Notes: a model not told the origin generated them from the letters alone. A DNA stretch of 64,000 nucleotides from Oscillospiraceae bacterium (GCA_022846095.1 AP025583.1:2852001-2916000), one strand, 5' to 3'; numbered from the stretch's first letter, positions 1-7,970 are shown. Numbers and translations: made by a program.

Positions 1-335
1 ACCAGCTCCGCCCCCAGGGCGGCCAGGAGGGCGCGCCGCTCGGCGCTCATGGTCTCGGGCATGGTGAGCACCACCTTGTAGCCCCGGATGGCCCCGATGT
101 AGGCCAGGCCCACCCCGGTGTTGCCGCTGGTGGGCTCCACGATGGTGCCGCCGGGCTGCAAGAGCCCCCGCTCCTCTGCGTCCAGGATCATGTACCAGGC
201 CGCCCGGTCCTTGGCCGAGCCCAGGGGGTTGGCCCGCTCCAGCTTGGCCAGGATGTTGTACGCCGGGGCCCAGCGCTCCAGGGCCAGCAGCGGCGTATTG
301 CCGATGAGATCGGTCAGCGCGTGGATGACGTTCAT
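1..335 (-). CDS. cysK: Cysteine synthase A, C-terminal part cut by window edge
   Basis: PLP-dependent O-acetylserine sulfhydrylase, making cysteine from O-acetylserine and sulfide in the cytoplasm. Only the first ~111 residues are present because the gene runs off the left edge. Visible family marks are the N-terminal IGNTPLL segment, the PLP lysine context GSAKDRAA (about residue 43) and the substrate loop PTSGNTG (about residue 71). The ATG at 335 follows a clear GGAGGG ribosome site. It lies downstream of metQ on the same strand, separated by a hairpin, so it belongs to a sulfur amino-acid block. OASS-A versus a CBS-like enzyme cannot be separated from this fragment, but the short N-terminus favours CysK. 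Confidence 0.93.
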   Translation of the reverse strand, partial: MNVIHALTDLIGNTPLLALERWAPAYNILAKLERANPLGSAKDRAAWYMILDAEERGLLQPGGTIVEPTSGNTGVGLAYIGAIRGYKVVLTMPETMSAERRALLAALGAEL

Positions 336-377
336 CTTATTCCCTCCATTTCAGTATGAATACTATGATTTCAAGGT

Positions 378-412
378 AAGGAGAAGCCCCGGCCCAGCCG
401 GGGCTTCTCCTT
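378..412 (-). terminator. Hairpin between metQ and cysK
   Basis: A 15-bp perfect stem with a 5-base loop lies 30 bases past the metQ stop. There is no strong T-tract on the minus strand, so it may be a partial terminator or an RNA-stability hairpin that leaves some read-through into cysK. Confidence 0.6.
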
Positions 413-443
413 AGTTTAAGCTGTCGCCGCAGGGTCTGTCAAC

Positions 444-1334
444 TTAAAAGACAGGGACTACGGCGCCCTCGTAGGTGCTGTTGATGAACTCGCGCACCTC
501 GTCGCTGGTCAGCGCGGCCACCAGGGCCTGAATGGCGGGGTCGTTCTCCCGGCCCTCCTTGACGGTGAGCACGTTGACGTAGGCGGTGCCGGCGTCGGAG
601 TCGGCGGCCTCCACGGCCAGGGCGTCGGTGACCTTCAGGCCCGCGTCGATGGCGTAGTTGCCGTTGATGACGGCCAGGTCCACGTCGGCCAGGCGCACGG
701 GCAGCTGGCTGGCCTCAAGCTCCACGATGTCCAGGTTCTTCGGGTTCTCGGCGATGTCGGCCTTGGTGGCGGTGAGGCCGGCGCCCTCCTTCAGGGTGAT
801 GAGGCCGTTGTCCTGGAGCAGCAGCAGCGCGCGGGCCTCGTTGGTGGTGTCGTTGGGCACGGCGATCTGGGCGCCGTCGGCCAGCGCGTCCAAGCTGGCG
901 GTCTTGCCGGCGTAGAGGCCGAAGGGCTCGTAGTGCACGTCGGCCACGCCGGCCAGGTGGGTGCCGTTCTCGGCGTTAAACTCGTTCATGTAGGTCACGT
1001 GCTGGAAGTAGTTGGCGTCCAAGGAGCCGTCCTCCACGGCGTTGTTGGGCAGGATGTAGTCGTTGAACTCCACGATGTCCAGGGTGACGCCCTGCTGGGC
1101 CAGGATCTCCTTCACCACCTCCAGGATCTCGGCGTGGGGGGCGGGGGTGGCGCCCACCTTGACGGTGGTGCCGGCCAGGGGGGTCTCGGAGGCGGGGGCC
1201 TGGCTCTCCGGGGCGGGCGCCTGGGACTGGGGCGCGGGGGTGGGGGTGGCGGAGGCGCCGGTGTTGCCGGAGCAGCCGGCCAGCAGGCCGGCGGCCAAAA
1301 CGCCGGTCAGGAGCAAAGAGACGAGCTTTTTCAT
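444..1334 (-). CDS. metQ: Methionine ABC transporter substrate-binding lipoprotein MetQ
   Basis: Extracytoplasmic lipoprotein that binds L- or D-methionine for the MetNI importer. The 296-residue protein has a signal peptide ending in lipobox LAGC (Cys21), a low-complexity Ala/Pro/Ser/Thr linker (about 25-52), then an NlpA/MetQ-type binding domain starting near TVKVGATPAPHAEIL. The start is the ATG just before the lipoprotein signal. It is separated from metI by its own promoter and a methionine T-box, so its expression should rise when uncharged tRNA-Met accumulates, independently of metNI. Length and domain match the family. Confidence 0.93.
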   Translation of the reverse strand: MKKLVSLLLTGVLAAGLLAGCSGNTGASATPTPAPQSQAPAPESQAPASETPLAGTTVKVGATPAPHAEILEVVKEILAQQGVTLDIVEFNDYILPNNAVEDGSLDANYFQHVTYMNEFNAENGTHLAGVADVHYEPFGLYAGKTASLDALADGAQIAVPNDTTNEARALLLLQDNGLITLKEGAGLTATKADIAENPKNLDIVELEASQLPVRLADVDLAVINGNYAIDAGLKVTDALAVEAADSDAGTAYVNVLTVKEGRENDPAIQALVAALTSDEVREFINSTYEGAVVPVF

Positions 1335-1399
1335 AGTGTATTCTCCTTTTCATTCATGTGATATGTGAACCGCGGGGCGGTATCCACCAAATCCGGGCA

Positions 1400-1700
1400 C
1401 AAAAAAACGCCCTTGAATCAATTCAAGGACGAGAGCTTTCGCTTCGTGGTACCACCTTGCTTCGCCCGCCCCTCGCGGGAACGGACCTTACAGAGTGCGG
1501 GCCTTACATAGGCCGATACTCCTGCGCGATGACGGGCGCCCCCGTCGCAGCCTGCTGCAATTTGCAGTTCGGTGCGCGGCTCCGAGACCATGTTCAACGC
1601 GGCTTTCCGTACCCGTTTCCACCAGTCCGGGCTCTCTGTGACATCGCTCCGCGCCTACTCTTCTCTTCATTGCCTTTGTTCAGCGATATTCGGTTTTCTT
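1400..1700 (-). promoter_or_regulatory. T-box leader, methionine-specific, upstream of metQ
   Basis: The minus-strand leader holds the T-box sequence AAGGTGGTACCACG (1458-1445) with the UGGU bulge that pairs to a tRNA ending ACCA. Beyond it is an intrinsic terminator: stem CCTTGAAT/ATTCAAGG at 1411-1428 followed by seven T residues. In Stem I, a specifier loop candidate reads GAAC-ATG-G with ATG at 1591-1589, matching methionine. AGAAGAGTA and AGAGAG elements upstream fit the K-turn and AG bulge. Uncharged tRNA-Met should stabilise the antiterminator and allow metQ transcription. The specifier call is by eye. Confidence 0.9.
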
Positions 1701-1712
1701 TGGGATGTTCAA

Positions 1713-1741
1713 AGTTTACCCCAGAACAGCCCCGCTGTCAA
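1713..1741 (-). promoter_or_regulatory. Sigma-A promoter for the metQ T-box transcript
   Basis: -35 TTGACA (1741-1736) and -10 TAAACT (1718-1713) are separated by 17 bases. It sits directly upstream of the T-box Stem I and downstream of the metI terminator, so metQ has an independent transcript. Confidence 0.75.
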
Positions 1742-1753
1742 TTGGTTATTTTC

Positions 1754-1792
1754 TCTAAAAAGGGGCGGGCAAAGCGTCCCGCTTTGCCCGCC
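1754..1792 (-). terminator. Intrinsic terminator after metI
   Basis: A 12-bp GC-rich stem with a 5-base loop (1764-1792) is followed on the minus strand by CCTTTTT. It lies 12 bases past the metI stop and isolates metNI from metQ. Confidence 0.8.
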
Positions 1793-1804
1793 GTGTGAGA
1801 AATT

Positions 1805-2569
1805 CTACTGAATTCCGGCTTTTTCGGCCTTCCGCGCCCGCCGTCCCCCGGCCTTCCCGGCCAGCCGCTTATCCAGCTTGACGGACAGGTAGGTGCCGAT
1901 GGACTGGAAGATCTGCACCAGGATCACCAGCACAATCACCGCGCCCCAGAGCACCACGGTCTTCTGCCGCTGGTAGCCCAGGTTGAGGGCCATGGAGCCC
2001 AGGCCGCCGCCGCCGATGGCGCCCGACATGGCGCCGTAGCTGAGGATGGTGATGAAGGCGGTGGTGAAGCCGGAGATCAGGGAGGGCAGGCACTCGGGGA
2101 TCATCACCTTGCGGATGATCTGGAAGGGGGAGGCCCCCATGGCCTGGGCCGCCTCCACCACGCCCTTGTCCAGCTCCCGCAGGGAGGACTCCACCAGCCG
2201 GGCCACGAAGGGGAACGCGGCCACGATCAGGGGGATGATGGTGGCCACGGTGCCGATGCTGGTGCCCAGGATCAGGCGGGACAGGGGGATGACCAGCACC
2301 ATCAGAATCAGGAAGGGCACCGAGCGCAGCAGGTTGACCGCCACGTTGAGCACGCTCATGACGGTCCGGGGCAGGGGGCGCACGCCGCCCTGCTCCCCCG
2401 CCACCAGCAGCACGCCCAGGGGCAGGCCGATGAGGTAGGCGAAGAAGGTGGCGACCACCGTGGTGTACACGGTCTCCCACACGGCAAAGGGCACGCCGTC
2501 GATGAGGCGCTGGATCTGGTCGGCCACGTTGGGATCCCGCATGACGATCATACTATACATGCTGGTCAT
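1805..2569 (-). CDS. metI: Methionine ABC transporter permease MetI
   Basis: Integral membrane permease of the MetNIQ importer, 254 residues with five or six hydrophobic helices. The cytoplasmic coupling loop EAAQAMGASPFQI (about residue 142) is the conserved EAA motif that docks on MetN. The C-terminus is a basic tail (KLDKRLAGKAGGRRARK). The start codon lies inside the last codons of metN, a 17-bp overlap implying translational coupling. A later start at the second or third Met (residue 4 or 8) is possible because M residues cluster at the N-terminus. Confidence 0.93.
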   Translation of the reverse strand: MTSMYSMIVMRDPNVADQIQRLIDGVPFAVWETVYTTVVATFFAYLIGLPLGVLLVAGEQGGVRPLPRTVMSVLNVAVNLLRSVPFLILMVLVIPLSRLILGTSIGTVATIIPLIVAAFPFVARLVESSLRELDKGVVEAAQAMGASPFQIIRKVMIPECLPSLISGFTTAFITILSYGAMSGAIGGGGLGSMALNLGYQRQKTVVLWGAVIVLVILVQIFQSIGTYLSVKLDKRLAGKAGGRRARKAEKAGIQ

Positions 2570-3563
2570 AGTCGTGCACCTCCTCTGCGGTTACGTCGGC
2601 CTGGGCGCGGATGTAGGCCAGGGCGCGGGCGGCCTCCGCCGGGTCCTCGGGCAGGCCCAAAAGCATGGAGCCGAATGCCTTGCCGTCAATATTGCGGGTG
2701 TCGGCCCCCAGTATGTTCACCTTCACCCCGCAGTCGATGGCCAGGGTGGCGATCAGCGGCTCGTAGGACGAGCCGCCGTTAAAGACCACCCGCACGACCC
2801 GGGCGGCGGGGAACTGGTCGATCTTGGCCCCCTCGGGGTAGACCAGCCTGCGACCCGCCTCGGTCCGGGGATTGGAGAAGATCTCCTCCACCGTGCCGGT
2901 CTCCACCATATGGCCGCGGTCCAGAATGGCCACGTGGGAGCAGATCTCCTCCACCACCGCCATCTCATGGGTGATGACGATGACGGTGATACCCAGGCGG
3001 CGGTTGATGTCCTGGATAAGGCGCAGGATGGAGCGGGTGGTGGTGGGGTCCAGGGCGGAGGTGGCCTCGTCGCACAGCAGCACCTTGGGGTCGGAGGCCA
3101 ATGCCCGGGCGATGGCGACGCGCTGCTTCTGCCCGCCGGAGAGCTGGGCGGGGTAGGAATTGGCCTTGTCGGGCAGGCCCACGGTCTCCAGCAGCTCCAT
3201 GGCCCGCTTCTTCGCCTGGGCGGACTGCACCCCGGCGATCTCCAGGGGGAAGCACACGTTATTCAGGCAGGTGCGCTGCATGAGCAGGTTGAACTGCTGA
3301 AAAATCATGCTGATGGAGCGCCGCTTTGCCAGCAGGGCCCCGGCGGGCAGGGCGGTCATGTCCTCCCCGTCGATGACCACCTGGCCCGCGGTGGGCCGCT
3401 CCAGCAGGTTGATGCAGCGCACCAGGGTGGACTTGCCCGCGCCGCTCATGCCCACAATGCCGAAGATGTCCCCGTCGGACACGGTCAGGTTGACGTCGTC
3501 CAGGGCCTGAAAGGTCCCGTCCGACGTGGAGAAGGTCTTTGTCAGATGTTTGAGTTCGATCAC
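2553..3563 (-). CDS. metN: Methionine ABC transporter ATP-binding protein MetN
   Basis: ATPase subunit of the methionine importer, 336 residues. It has Walker A GMSGAGKST (38-46), signature LSGGQKQR (about 141), Walker [13 protein letters not shown] and an H-loop ITHEM. A C-terminal NIL/ACT-like domain (about 258-330) is the methionine-sensing domain that causes trans-inhibition in this family. It is first in the metNI operon, with a consensus promoter about 80 bases upstream and no leader large enough for a riboswitch. It overlaps metI by 17 bp. Confidence 0.95.
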   Translation of the reverse strand: MIELKHLTKTFSTSDGTFQALDDVNLTVSDGDIFGIVGMSGAGKSTLVRCINLLERPTAGQVVIDGEDMTALPAGALLAKRRSISMIFQQFNLLMQRTCLNNVCFPLEIAGVQSAQAKKRAMELLETVGLPDKANSYPAQLSGGQKQRVAIARALASDPKVLLCDEATSALDPTTTRSILRLIQDINRRLGITVIVITHEMAVVEEICSHVAILDRGHMVETGTVEEIFSNPRTEAGRRLVYPEGAKIDQFPAARVVRVVFNGGSSYEPLIATLAIDCGVKVNILGADTRNIDGKAFGSMLLGLPEDPAEAARALAYIRAQADVTAEEVHDYDQHV

Positions 3564-3641
3564 GGCGATCGCTCCTTCGTTTGATATTCTGCCGAAGGAT
3601 GTACTTTTTTGCAGGAATCCGGCCTATTTCGTGCACATTGC

Positions 3642-3670
3642 ATTGTATGATGAATCCCCCGCATTGTCAA
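3642..3670 (-). promoter_or_regulatory. Sigma-A promoter of metNI
   Basis: -35 TTGACA (3670-3665) and -10 TACAAT (3647-3642) have a 17-base spacer. The remaining leader to the metN start is only about 70 bases, with no obvious T-box or S-box. Confidence 0.85.
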
Positions 3671-3711
3671 GGCGCAAAACCGCGAAGTTTGCATTTACAG
3701 AGCGCGCCCCG

Positions 3712-3810
3712 GACACCCTGACCCCCGCCCTACGTCATTGCGAGGGCCGCGGGAGCGCGGCAATCCGTCCCATCCTCGTACCGTAGGGGCGATTCACGAA
3801 TCGCCCGCCC
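3712..3810. repeat. Composite intergenic repeat (REP-like)
   Basis: Three repeat modules stand side by side: a piece ending in CCCGCCCTAC, a GTCATTGCGAG...GGCAATCCGT stem module (3733-3770), and the palindrome GGGCGATTCACGAATCGCCC (3786-3805). The segment around 3712-3745 is matched in inverted orientation at 49946-49980. The same modules recur at 14.5, 19.2, 28.0, 32.2, 49.9 and 57.0 kb. The rest of 3564-3877 holds the metN leader and the downstream terminator and no gene. Confidence 0.75.
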
Positions 3811-3840
3811 TCCATCGCCTGTCTTTCGTTTTTCGACAGA

Positions 3841-3869
3841 CTAAGGGCGGCGCATCGCGCCGCCCTTAG
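3841..3869 (-). terminator. Hairpin downstream of the nifU tail array
   Basis: A 12-bp perfect GC-rich stem (CTAAGGGCGGCG with its complement) and a 5-base loop lie just past the most distal copy of the repeated nifU tail. This fits the original nifU terminator. The T-tract on the minus strand is weak. Confidence 0.6.
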
Positions 3870-3890
3870 CCGCATACCTATTTAATAGTT

Positions 3891-4413
3891 AGTGTTCGTG
3901 CCCGCAGCACTCGCAGTTGCAGTCGCAGCCCGCCCCACGCGGCTTGCGCCGCGCGGGGACCCCATCTGATTTTATCTGCCCGGGCGGAGTGAATCCGCCC
4001 GGCATCAAGGTTTTGGCCTGTGGGCCAAAACGCTTGGCATCGTGGGCTGCTAGTGCTCGTGCCCGCAGCACTCGCAGTTGCAGTCGCAGCCCGCCCCACA
4101 CGGCTTGCGCCGCGCGGGGGCCCCGTCTGATTTTATCTGCACGGGCGGAGTGAATCCGCCCGGCATCAAGGTTTTGGCCTGTGGGCCAAAACGCTTGGCA
4201 TCGTGGGCTGCTAGTGCTCGTGCCCGCAGCACTCACAGTTGCAGTCGCAGCCCGCCCCACGCGGCTTGCGCCGCGCGGGGGCCCCGTCTGATTTTATCTG
4301 CCCGGGCGGAGTGAATCCGCCCGGCATCAAGGTTTTGGCCTGTGGGCCAAAACCCTTGGCATCGTGGGCTGCTAGTGCTCGTGTCCGCAGCACTCACAAT
4401 TACAATCGCAGCC
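3891..4413 (-). repeat. Tandem array of 161-bp units repeating the nifU 3' end
   Basis: Three full 161-bp units start at 3891, 4052 and 4213, followed by the real nifU end at 4374. Each unit carries about 40 bp encoding the nifU tail DCNCECCGHEH plus stop, then about 118 bp of hairpin-rich DNA with three stems: a CCCCACG.../CGCGGGG stem, GGGCGGA/TCCGCCC, and GGTTTTGGCC/GGCCAAAAC. The unit ends with CATCGTGGGCTGC, an inverted copy of nifU sequence at 4408-4420. Tail differences among copies are synonymous only. 161 is not a multiple of three, so the units do not form one frame. Confidence 0.9.
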
Positions 4414-4800
4414 CACGATGGGCAGCGGGTCGATGCCCTGGCGCACATAGTAGTCCGAAATGGCGGACTTGATGGCCTCCTCCGCCAGCACGGAGCAGTG
4501 GAGCTTCTGCGAGGGCAGGCCGTCCAGGGCCTCGGCCACGGCGGAGTTGGTCAGCGCCAGCGCCTCCTCCACGGTCTTGCCCTTCACCAGCTCGGTGGCC
4601 ATGGAGCTGGTGGCCACCGCCGCGCCGCAGCCGAAGGTCTTGAACTTCACGTCCTCGATGACGCCGTCCTCGATCTTCATGGTGATCTTCATAATATCGC
4701 CGCACTTGGGGTTGCCCACCTGGCCCACGGCGTTGGGATCCTCCACCTCGCCCACGTTACGGGGGTTGGAGAAGTGGTCCATTACCTTTTCAGAATACAT
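4372..4800 (-). CDS. nifU: Fe-S cluster scaffold NifU/IscU-like with Cys-rich tail
   Basis: Scaffold on which Fe-S clusters are assembled with sulfur from the adjacent desulfurase. The 142-residue protein is a single NifU_N domain with the three ligand cysteines C33 (NPKCGD), C58 (FGCGAA) and C102 (LHCSVLAEEA). After the domain comes an unusual Cys/His-rich tail, CDCNCECCGHEH. It lies 18 bases downstream of nifS in the same operon. The coding end is repeated three more times downstream. The tail could bind metal, but no family precedent is asserted here. Confidence 0.93.
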   Translation of the reverse strand: MYSEKVMDHFSNPRNVGEVEDPNAVGQVGNPKCGDIMKITMKIEDGVIEDVKFKTFGCGAAVATSSMATELVKGKTVEEALALTNSAVAEALDGLPSQKLHCSVLAEEAIKSAISDYYVRQGIDPLPIVGCDCNCECCGHEH

Positions 4801-4818
4801 ATTTCACCCTTCCTTTCT

Positions 4819-5988
4819 TCAAGATTCCGCGTCCCACAGGGGGGACATGGCCCGCAGCCCTGCCACCACCTTGGGGATTTCCCGCAGCATATAGTCCACG
4901 TCCTCCTCGGTGTTCTCCCTGCCCAGGGTCAGGCGCACCGAGCCGTGGGCGATCTCGTGGGGCAGGCCGATGGCCAGCAGCACGTGGGAGGGGTCCAGGG
5001 AGGCCGAGGAACAGGCGGAGCCGGAGGAGGAGCAGATCCCCGCCGCGTCCAGCCGCAGGAGGATGGACTCCCCCTCGATGCACTCGAACACGAAGGAGGC
5101 CGCGCCGGGCAGGCGGTTCTCCCTGGGGCCGGTGAGCCGGGAGCGGGGGATCTCCAGCAGGCCGCTGATGAGCTTATCCCGCAGGGCGCTCAGGCGGGCG
5201 TTCTCCCCGTCCATCTGCTCCACCGCCTCCCTGAGGGCGGCGGCCATGCCGATGATGCCGGCCAGGTTCTCGGTGCCGGAGCGGCGGCCCTTCTCCTGCC
5301 CGCCGCCGTGGATCAGGGGCGGCAGGCGCAGGGGCTTGCGCACGTAGAGGGCCCCCACGCCCCGGGGGCCGTGGAACTTGTGGGCCGACAGGGAGAGGAG
5401 ATCGCAGTTCCAGGCCTCCACATCCACCGGGATATGGCCTACGGCCTGCACCGCGTCGGTGTGGAAGAGCACACCGGCCTCCCGGGCGATGGCGCCGATC
5501 TCGGCCACCGGCTCGATGGTGCCGATCTCGTTGTTGGCCGCCATCACGGAGATGAGCACCGTGTCGGGCCGGAGTGCCGCCCGGACGGCGGCGGGGTCCA
5601 CCCGCCCCTCCCCGTCCACGGGGATCCAGCTCACCTCGCACAGGCCCTGCTTCTCCAGGTACTGGAGGGTGTGGAGGATGGCGTGGTGCTCGATTGCGGA
5701 GGAGATGACGTGCCTGCCCTTCTTGGCCCTGGCCTCCAGCACGCCGCGCACGGCCCAGTTGTCCGCCTCGGTGCCGCCGGAGGTGAAGAAGATCTCCTCC
5801 GGACGGGCGTTCAGGCACGCCGCCACGTCCGCCCGGGCCCGCTCCAGCTCCGCCTTGGCGTCCTGGGCGAAGCGGTAGAGGCTGGAGGGGTTGCCGTACT
5901 GCTGCTGGAAGTAGGGGGTCATGGCCCTGAGGGCCGTATCGGACAGGGCCGTGGTGGCCGCGTGGTCCGCATAGACAAATTTCGGCAT
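4819..5988 (-). CDS. nifS: Cysteine desulfurase NifS/IscS
   Basis: PLP enzyme that takes sulfur from cysteine as a persulfide for Fe-S assembly. The 389-residue protein shows the PLP lysine K204 in SAHKFHGPRG, the histidine stack at EHHAI (about residue 101) and the catalytic Cys326 in the mobile loop SGSACSSASLDPSHVL. Loop length and motif place it in the group I (NifS/IscS) class. It is first in the nifS-nifU operon, behind a perfect TATAAT promoter. No IscR-type Rrf2 regulator gene is adjacent. Confidence 0.95.
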   Translation of the reverse strand: MPKFVYADHAATTALSDTALRAMTPYFQQQYGNPSSLYRFAQDAKAELERARADVAACLNARPEEIFFTSGGTEADNWAVRGVLEARAKKGRHVISSAIEHHAILHTLQYLEKQGLCEVSWIPVDGEGRVDPAAVRAALRPDTVLISVMAANNEIGTIEPVAEIGAIAREAGVLFHTDAVQAVGHIPVDVEAWNCDLLSLSAHKFHGPRGVGALYVRKPLRLPPLIHGGGQEKGRRSGTENLAGIIGMAAALREAVEQMDGENARLSALRDKLISGLLEIPRSRLTGPRENRLPGAASFVFECIEGESILLRLDAAGICSSSGSACSSASLDPSHVLLAIGLPHEIAHGSVRLTLGRENTEEDVDYMLREIPKVVAGLRAMSPLWDAES

Positions 5989-6049
5989 AAAGAAACTCCT
6001 TTCAGTGCGGTTCTATTTTAATTTACCTAATTCCTATCTGTTTACTATG

Positions 6050-6078
6050 ATTATAATCGCTCCTAAGCGCGCTGTCAA
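6050..6078 (-). promoter_or_regulatory. Consensus promoter of nifSU
   Basis: TTGACA (6078-6073) and TATAAT (6055-6050) with a 17-base spacer are a perfect sigma-A match, about 60 bases upstream of nifS. Confidence 0.88.
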
Positions 6079-6138
6079 GTAAAATGATGGAGAATTTTCC
6101 CCCGAGATGAAATCTTGATTAAAAAACCGCCCGGTTTG

Positions 6139-6167
6139 TTGACGCTGGGAGGTGGGGATGGTATAGT
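6139..6167 (+). promoter_or_regulatory. Promoter of the AI-2E family transporter gene
   Basis: TTGACG (6139-6144), 17-base spacer, TATAGT (6162-6167), 43 bases before the start codon. It is arranged back to back with the nifS promoter. Confidence 0.8.
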
Positions 6168-6209
6168 GTGGAACAACCTCATCTTATTTAAAAGAAACAG
6201 GAGATCTCC

Positions 6210-7328
6210 ATGGACAAGAAGCTCTTCCGAAGTATACTGATGATCATCACCTATGCGGTTCTTCTGGTGCTGGTGATCATCAAGTTCGATGAAATCATGA
6301 AGCTTGGGGGCTTCACCCTGGGGCTGTTCAAGCCGGTGTTCATCGGCTTCGCCATCGCCTTCGTGCTCAACAAGCCGTGCAGGGCCTTCTGCTCCCTCTT
6401 TGACCGGGGGCTGCGGAAAACCCGCGCCGCCTCCCTGGCCCGGCCCCTGGCGGTGGCCGCCTCCTACCTGATGCTCATCCTGATCATCTCCGGCATCTTC
6501 TCCTTCGTGCTGCCCAAGCTGGTGGAGAGCATCCAGATCTTCGTCAACAGCCTGGGGGGATATATCGCCAACCTCCAGTCCTGGGCCGACGCGCTGGTGG
6601 AGCGCTTCCACCTGGACGCGCTGGAGACCCTGGACTTCTCCAGCCTGGACGAGACCATCAAAAAGCTGATGAACGGCGCGCTCACCGCCCTGTCCAGCGC
6701 GGCCCCCGCCCTGGCCGCCTTTACGGGCGGGGTCATCTCGGTGGTGGTGACCCTGGTGCTGGCCATCGTGTTCTCCATCTACATGCTCTCCGGGCAGGAG
6801 AAGCTGCTCTCCCAGAGCCGCCGCGTGCTGAGGGCCTACGTCCCCGCCCGCCCCGCCGGGGCCATCCTGGACGTGGTGCACCTGACGGCGGACACCTTCA
6901 CCCGCTTTGTCACCGGCCAGCTCATTGAGGCCTGCATCCTGGGCGGCCTGTGCGCCCTGGGTATGCTCTTCATCCAGGCCGACTACGCCCCCCTGGTGGG
7001 CGTGATCATCGGCGCCTCCGCCCTTATCCCCGTGGCGGGGGCCTATATCGGGGCCATCCTGTCCGCCTTCCTGCTGGTGATGGTCTCCCCGGTGAAGGCG
7101 CTGATCTTCCTGATTTTCCTGGTCGTCCTCCAGCAGATCGAGGGCAACGTCATCTACCCCCGGGTGGTGGGCACCTCCATCGGCCTGCCCGGCATCTGGG
7201 TGCTGGCCGCCGTCACCGTGGGCGGCGGGCTCTTCGGCCTGCTGGGCATCCTGGTCAGCGTGCCCATCGCCTCGGTGCTCTACACCCTCCTGCGGCGGGA
7301 CGTGCACCGCCGCCTGGGCGAGGCATAG
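6210..7328 (+). CDS. AI-2E family transporter (TqsA/YdiK-like membrane protein)
   Basis: Polytopic inner-membrane protein of the PF01594 family, whose members export autoinducer-2 or act as Na+/H+ antiporters; the substrate here is unknown. The 372 residues have about eight hydrophobic helices: two near the N-terminus (about 8-26 and 34-55), a pair around 85-110, a long amphipathic region, and a C-terminal bundle with the family motif GxxxLPVxGAYIGAI-like ALIPVAGAYIGAI (about 271) and a Gly-rich LGILVSVPIAS end. A GGAG ribosome site precedes the ATG. It is a single gene with its own promoter and terminator. Confidence 0.85.
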   Translation: MDKKLFRSILMIITYAVLLVLVIIKFDEIMKLGGFTLGLFKPVFIGFAIAFVLNKPCRAFCSLFDRGLRKTRAASLARPLAVAASYLMLILIISGIFSFVLPKLVESIQIFVNSLGGYIANLQSWADALVERFHLDALETLDFSSLDETIKKLMNGALTALSSAAPALAAFTGGVISVVVTLVLAIVFSIYMLSGQEKLLSQSRRVLRAYVPARPAGAILDVVHLTADTFTRFVTGQLIEACILGGLCALGMLFIQADYAPLVGVIIGASALIPVAGAYIGAILSAFLLVMVSPVKALIFLIFLVVLQQIEGNVIYPRVVGTSIGLPGIWVLAAVTVGGGLFGLLGILVSVPIASVLYTLLRRDVHRRLGEA

Positions 7329-7338
7329 CACGCAACGC

Positions 7339-7371
7339 GCCCCCTCCGGCTCAGGCCGGAGGGGGCTTTTT
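7339..7371 (+). terminator. Intrinsic terminator of the AI-2E transporter gene
   Basis: A 12-bp stem GCCCCCTCCGGC with TCAG loop (7339-7366) is followed by TTTTTC, directly before the convergent TetR gene end. Confidence 0.9.
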
Positions 7372-7898
7372 CAGCCTCCGCGGCGCCCGTACTCCTGGGA
7401 GAGGATGTCGAACAGCTCCTCCGGCGACTCCCGGCAGCCGTTGTTCAGCCACATCTTGAGGATCGCGGTGAGCCCGCTGCGGAAAAACTCCATGTGGTAC
7501 TCGATGTGGCGGTTATCGAAATACTCCGCGGCCTGCCCGGTGTCGTACTCGGTGATCTGAAACCGGCCGTCCATCCCCAGCTTGAAGTAGGTCTCGTAAA
7601 AGAGCTGGTTCTCCTTAATATGGCGGAAGAGCTTTAAAAAGTCGTTGCTGTTGTACTTGTTCTCCCGCTCGTCCCGGTAGAGCCCCAGCACCTCCTCCTC
7701 CAGCCGCTTCTGCACGGCCTCGGCCAGATCGCACACGTCGAGGTAGTTGGCGTAGAAGGTGGTGCGGTTCACCCCCGCCGCCTTGCAGATGTTGGTGACG
7801 GTGAGCCGGCTGAAGTCCTGATCCTGCAGTAGCTTCACAAACGCCCCCTCAATGCGCCTGCGCGACTCCCGTCTGCGGCTGTTATTGGGTGTGTTCAT
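7371..7898 (-). CDS. TetR/AcrR family transcriptional regulator
   Basis: DNA-binding repressor of 175 residues. The N-terminal helix-turn-helix spans about 14-60 (RIEGAFVKLLQDQDF...TNICKAAGVNRTTFYANY), with the typical FYxxY recognition end. The C-terminal ligand/dimer domain resembles the DhaS-like TetR subgroup common in Firmicutes. It is divergent from the 8018-9277 gene set across a 119-base gap holding a promoter and an imperfect inverted repeat, so it probably controls itself and those genes. The ligand is unknown. Confidence 0.88.
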   Translation of the reverse strand: MNTPNNSRRRESRRRIEGAFVKLLQDQDFSRLTVTNICKAAGVNRTTFYANYLDVCDLAEAVQKRLEEEVLGLYRDERENKYNSNDFLKLFRHIKENQLFYETYFKLGMDGRFQITEYDTGQAAEYFDNRHIEYHMEFFRSGLTAILKMWLNNGCRESPEELFDILSQEYGRRGG

Positions 7899-7941
7899 CG
7901 GCTCATCTCCATTATCTCAACAAATGTCCTGTTATTGATGA

Positions 7942-7970
7942 TTGTTTTTCGGCTTGTCCACCATTATACT
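7942..7970 (+). promoter_or_regulatory. Promoter of the small-protein operon, with possible TetR operator
   Basis: TTGTTT (7942-7947), 17 bases, TATACT (7965-7970). An imperfect inverted repeat, TTGTCCACC (7954-7962) with GGTAAGACAA (7978-7987), brackets the -10, as expected for the TetR regulator encoded alongside. The operator call is inference. Confidence 0.6.

Noticed and set aside
3878-4393. Short frames in the nifU tail array read as separate Cys-rich genes
   Set aside because: They lack starts and ribosome sites and are explained by the 161-bp repeats of the nifU end.
3891-4413. CRISPR array
   Set aside because: Repeats are 161-bp units with near-identical content throughout; there are no unique spacers of 30-40 bp and no cas genes.
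4342-6021. 559-codon open frame antisense to nifS
   Set aside because: It lies wholly across nifU and nifS on the other strand; its product is a His/Gly/Val-rich sequence typical of GC-rich antisense frames, with no ribosome site.
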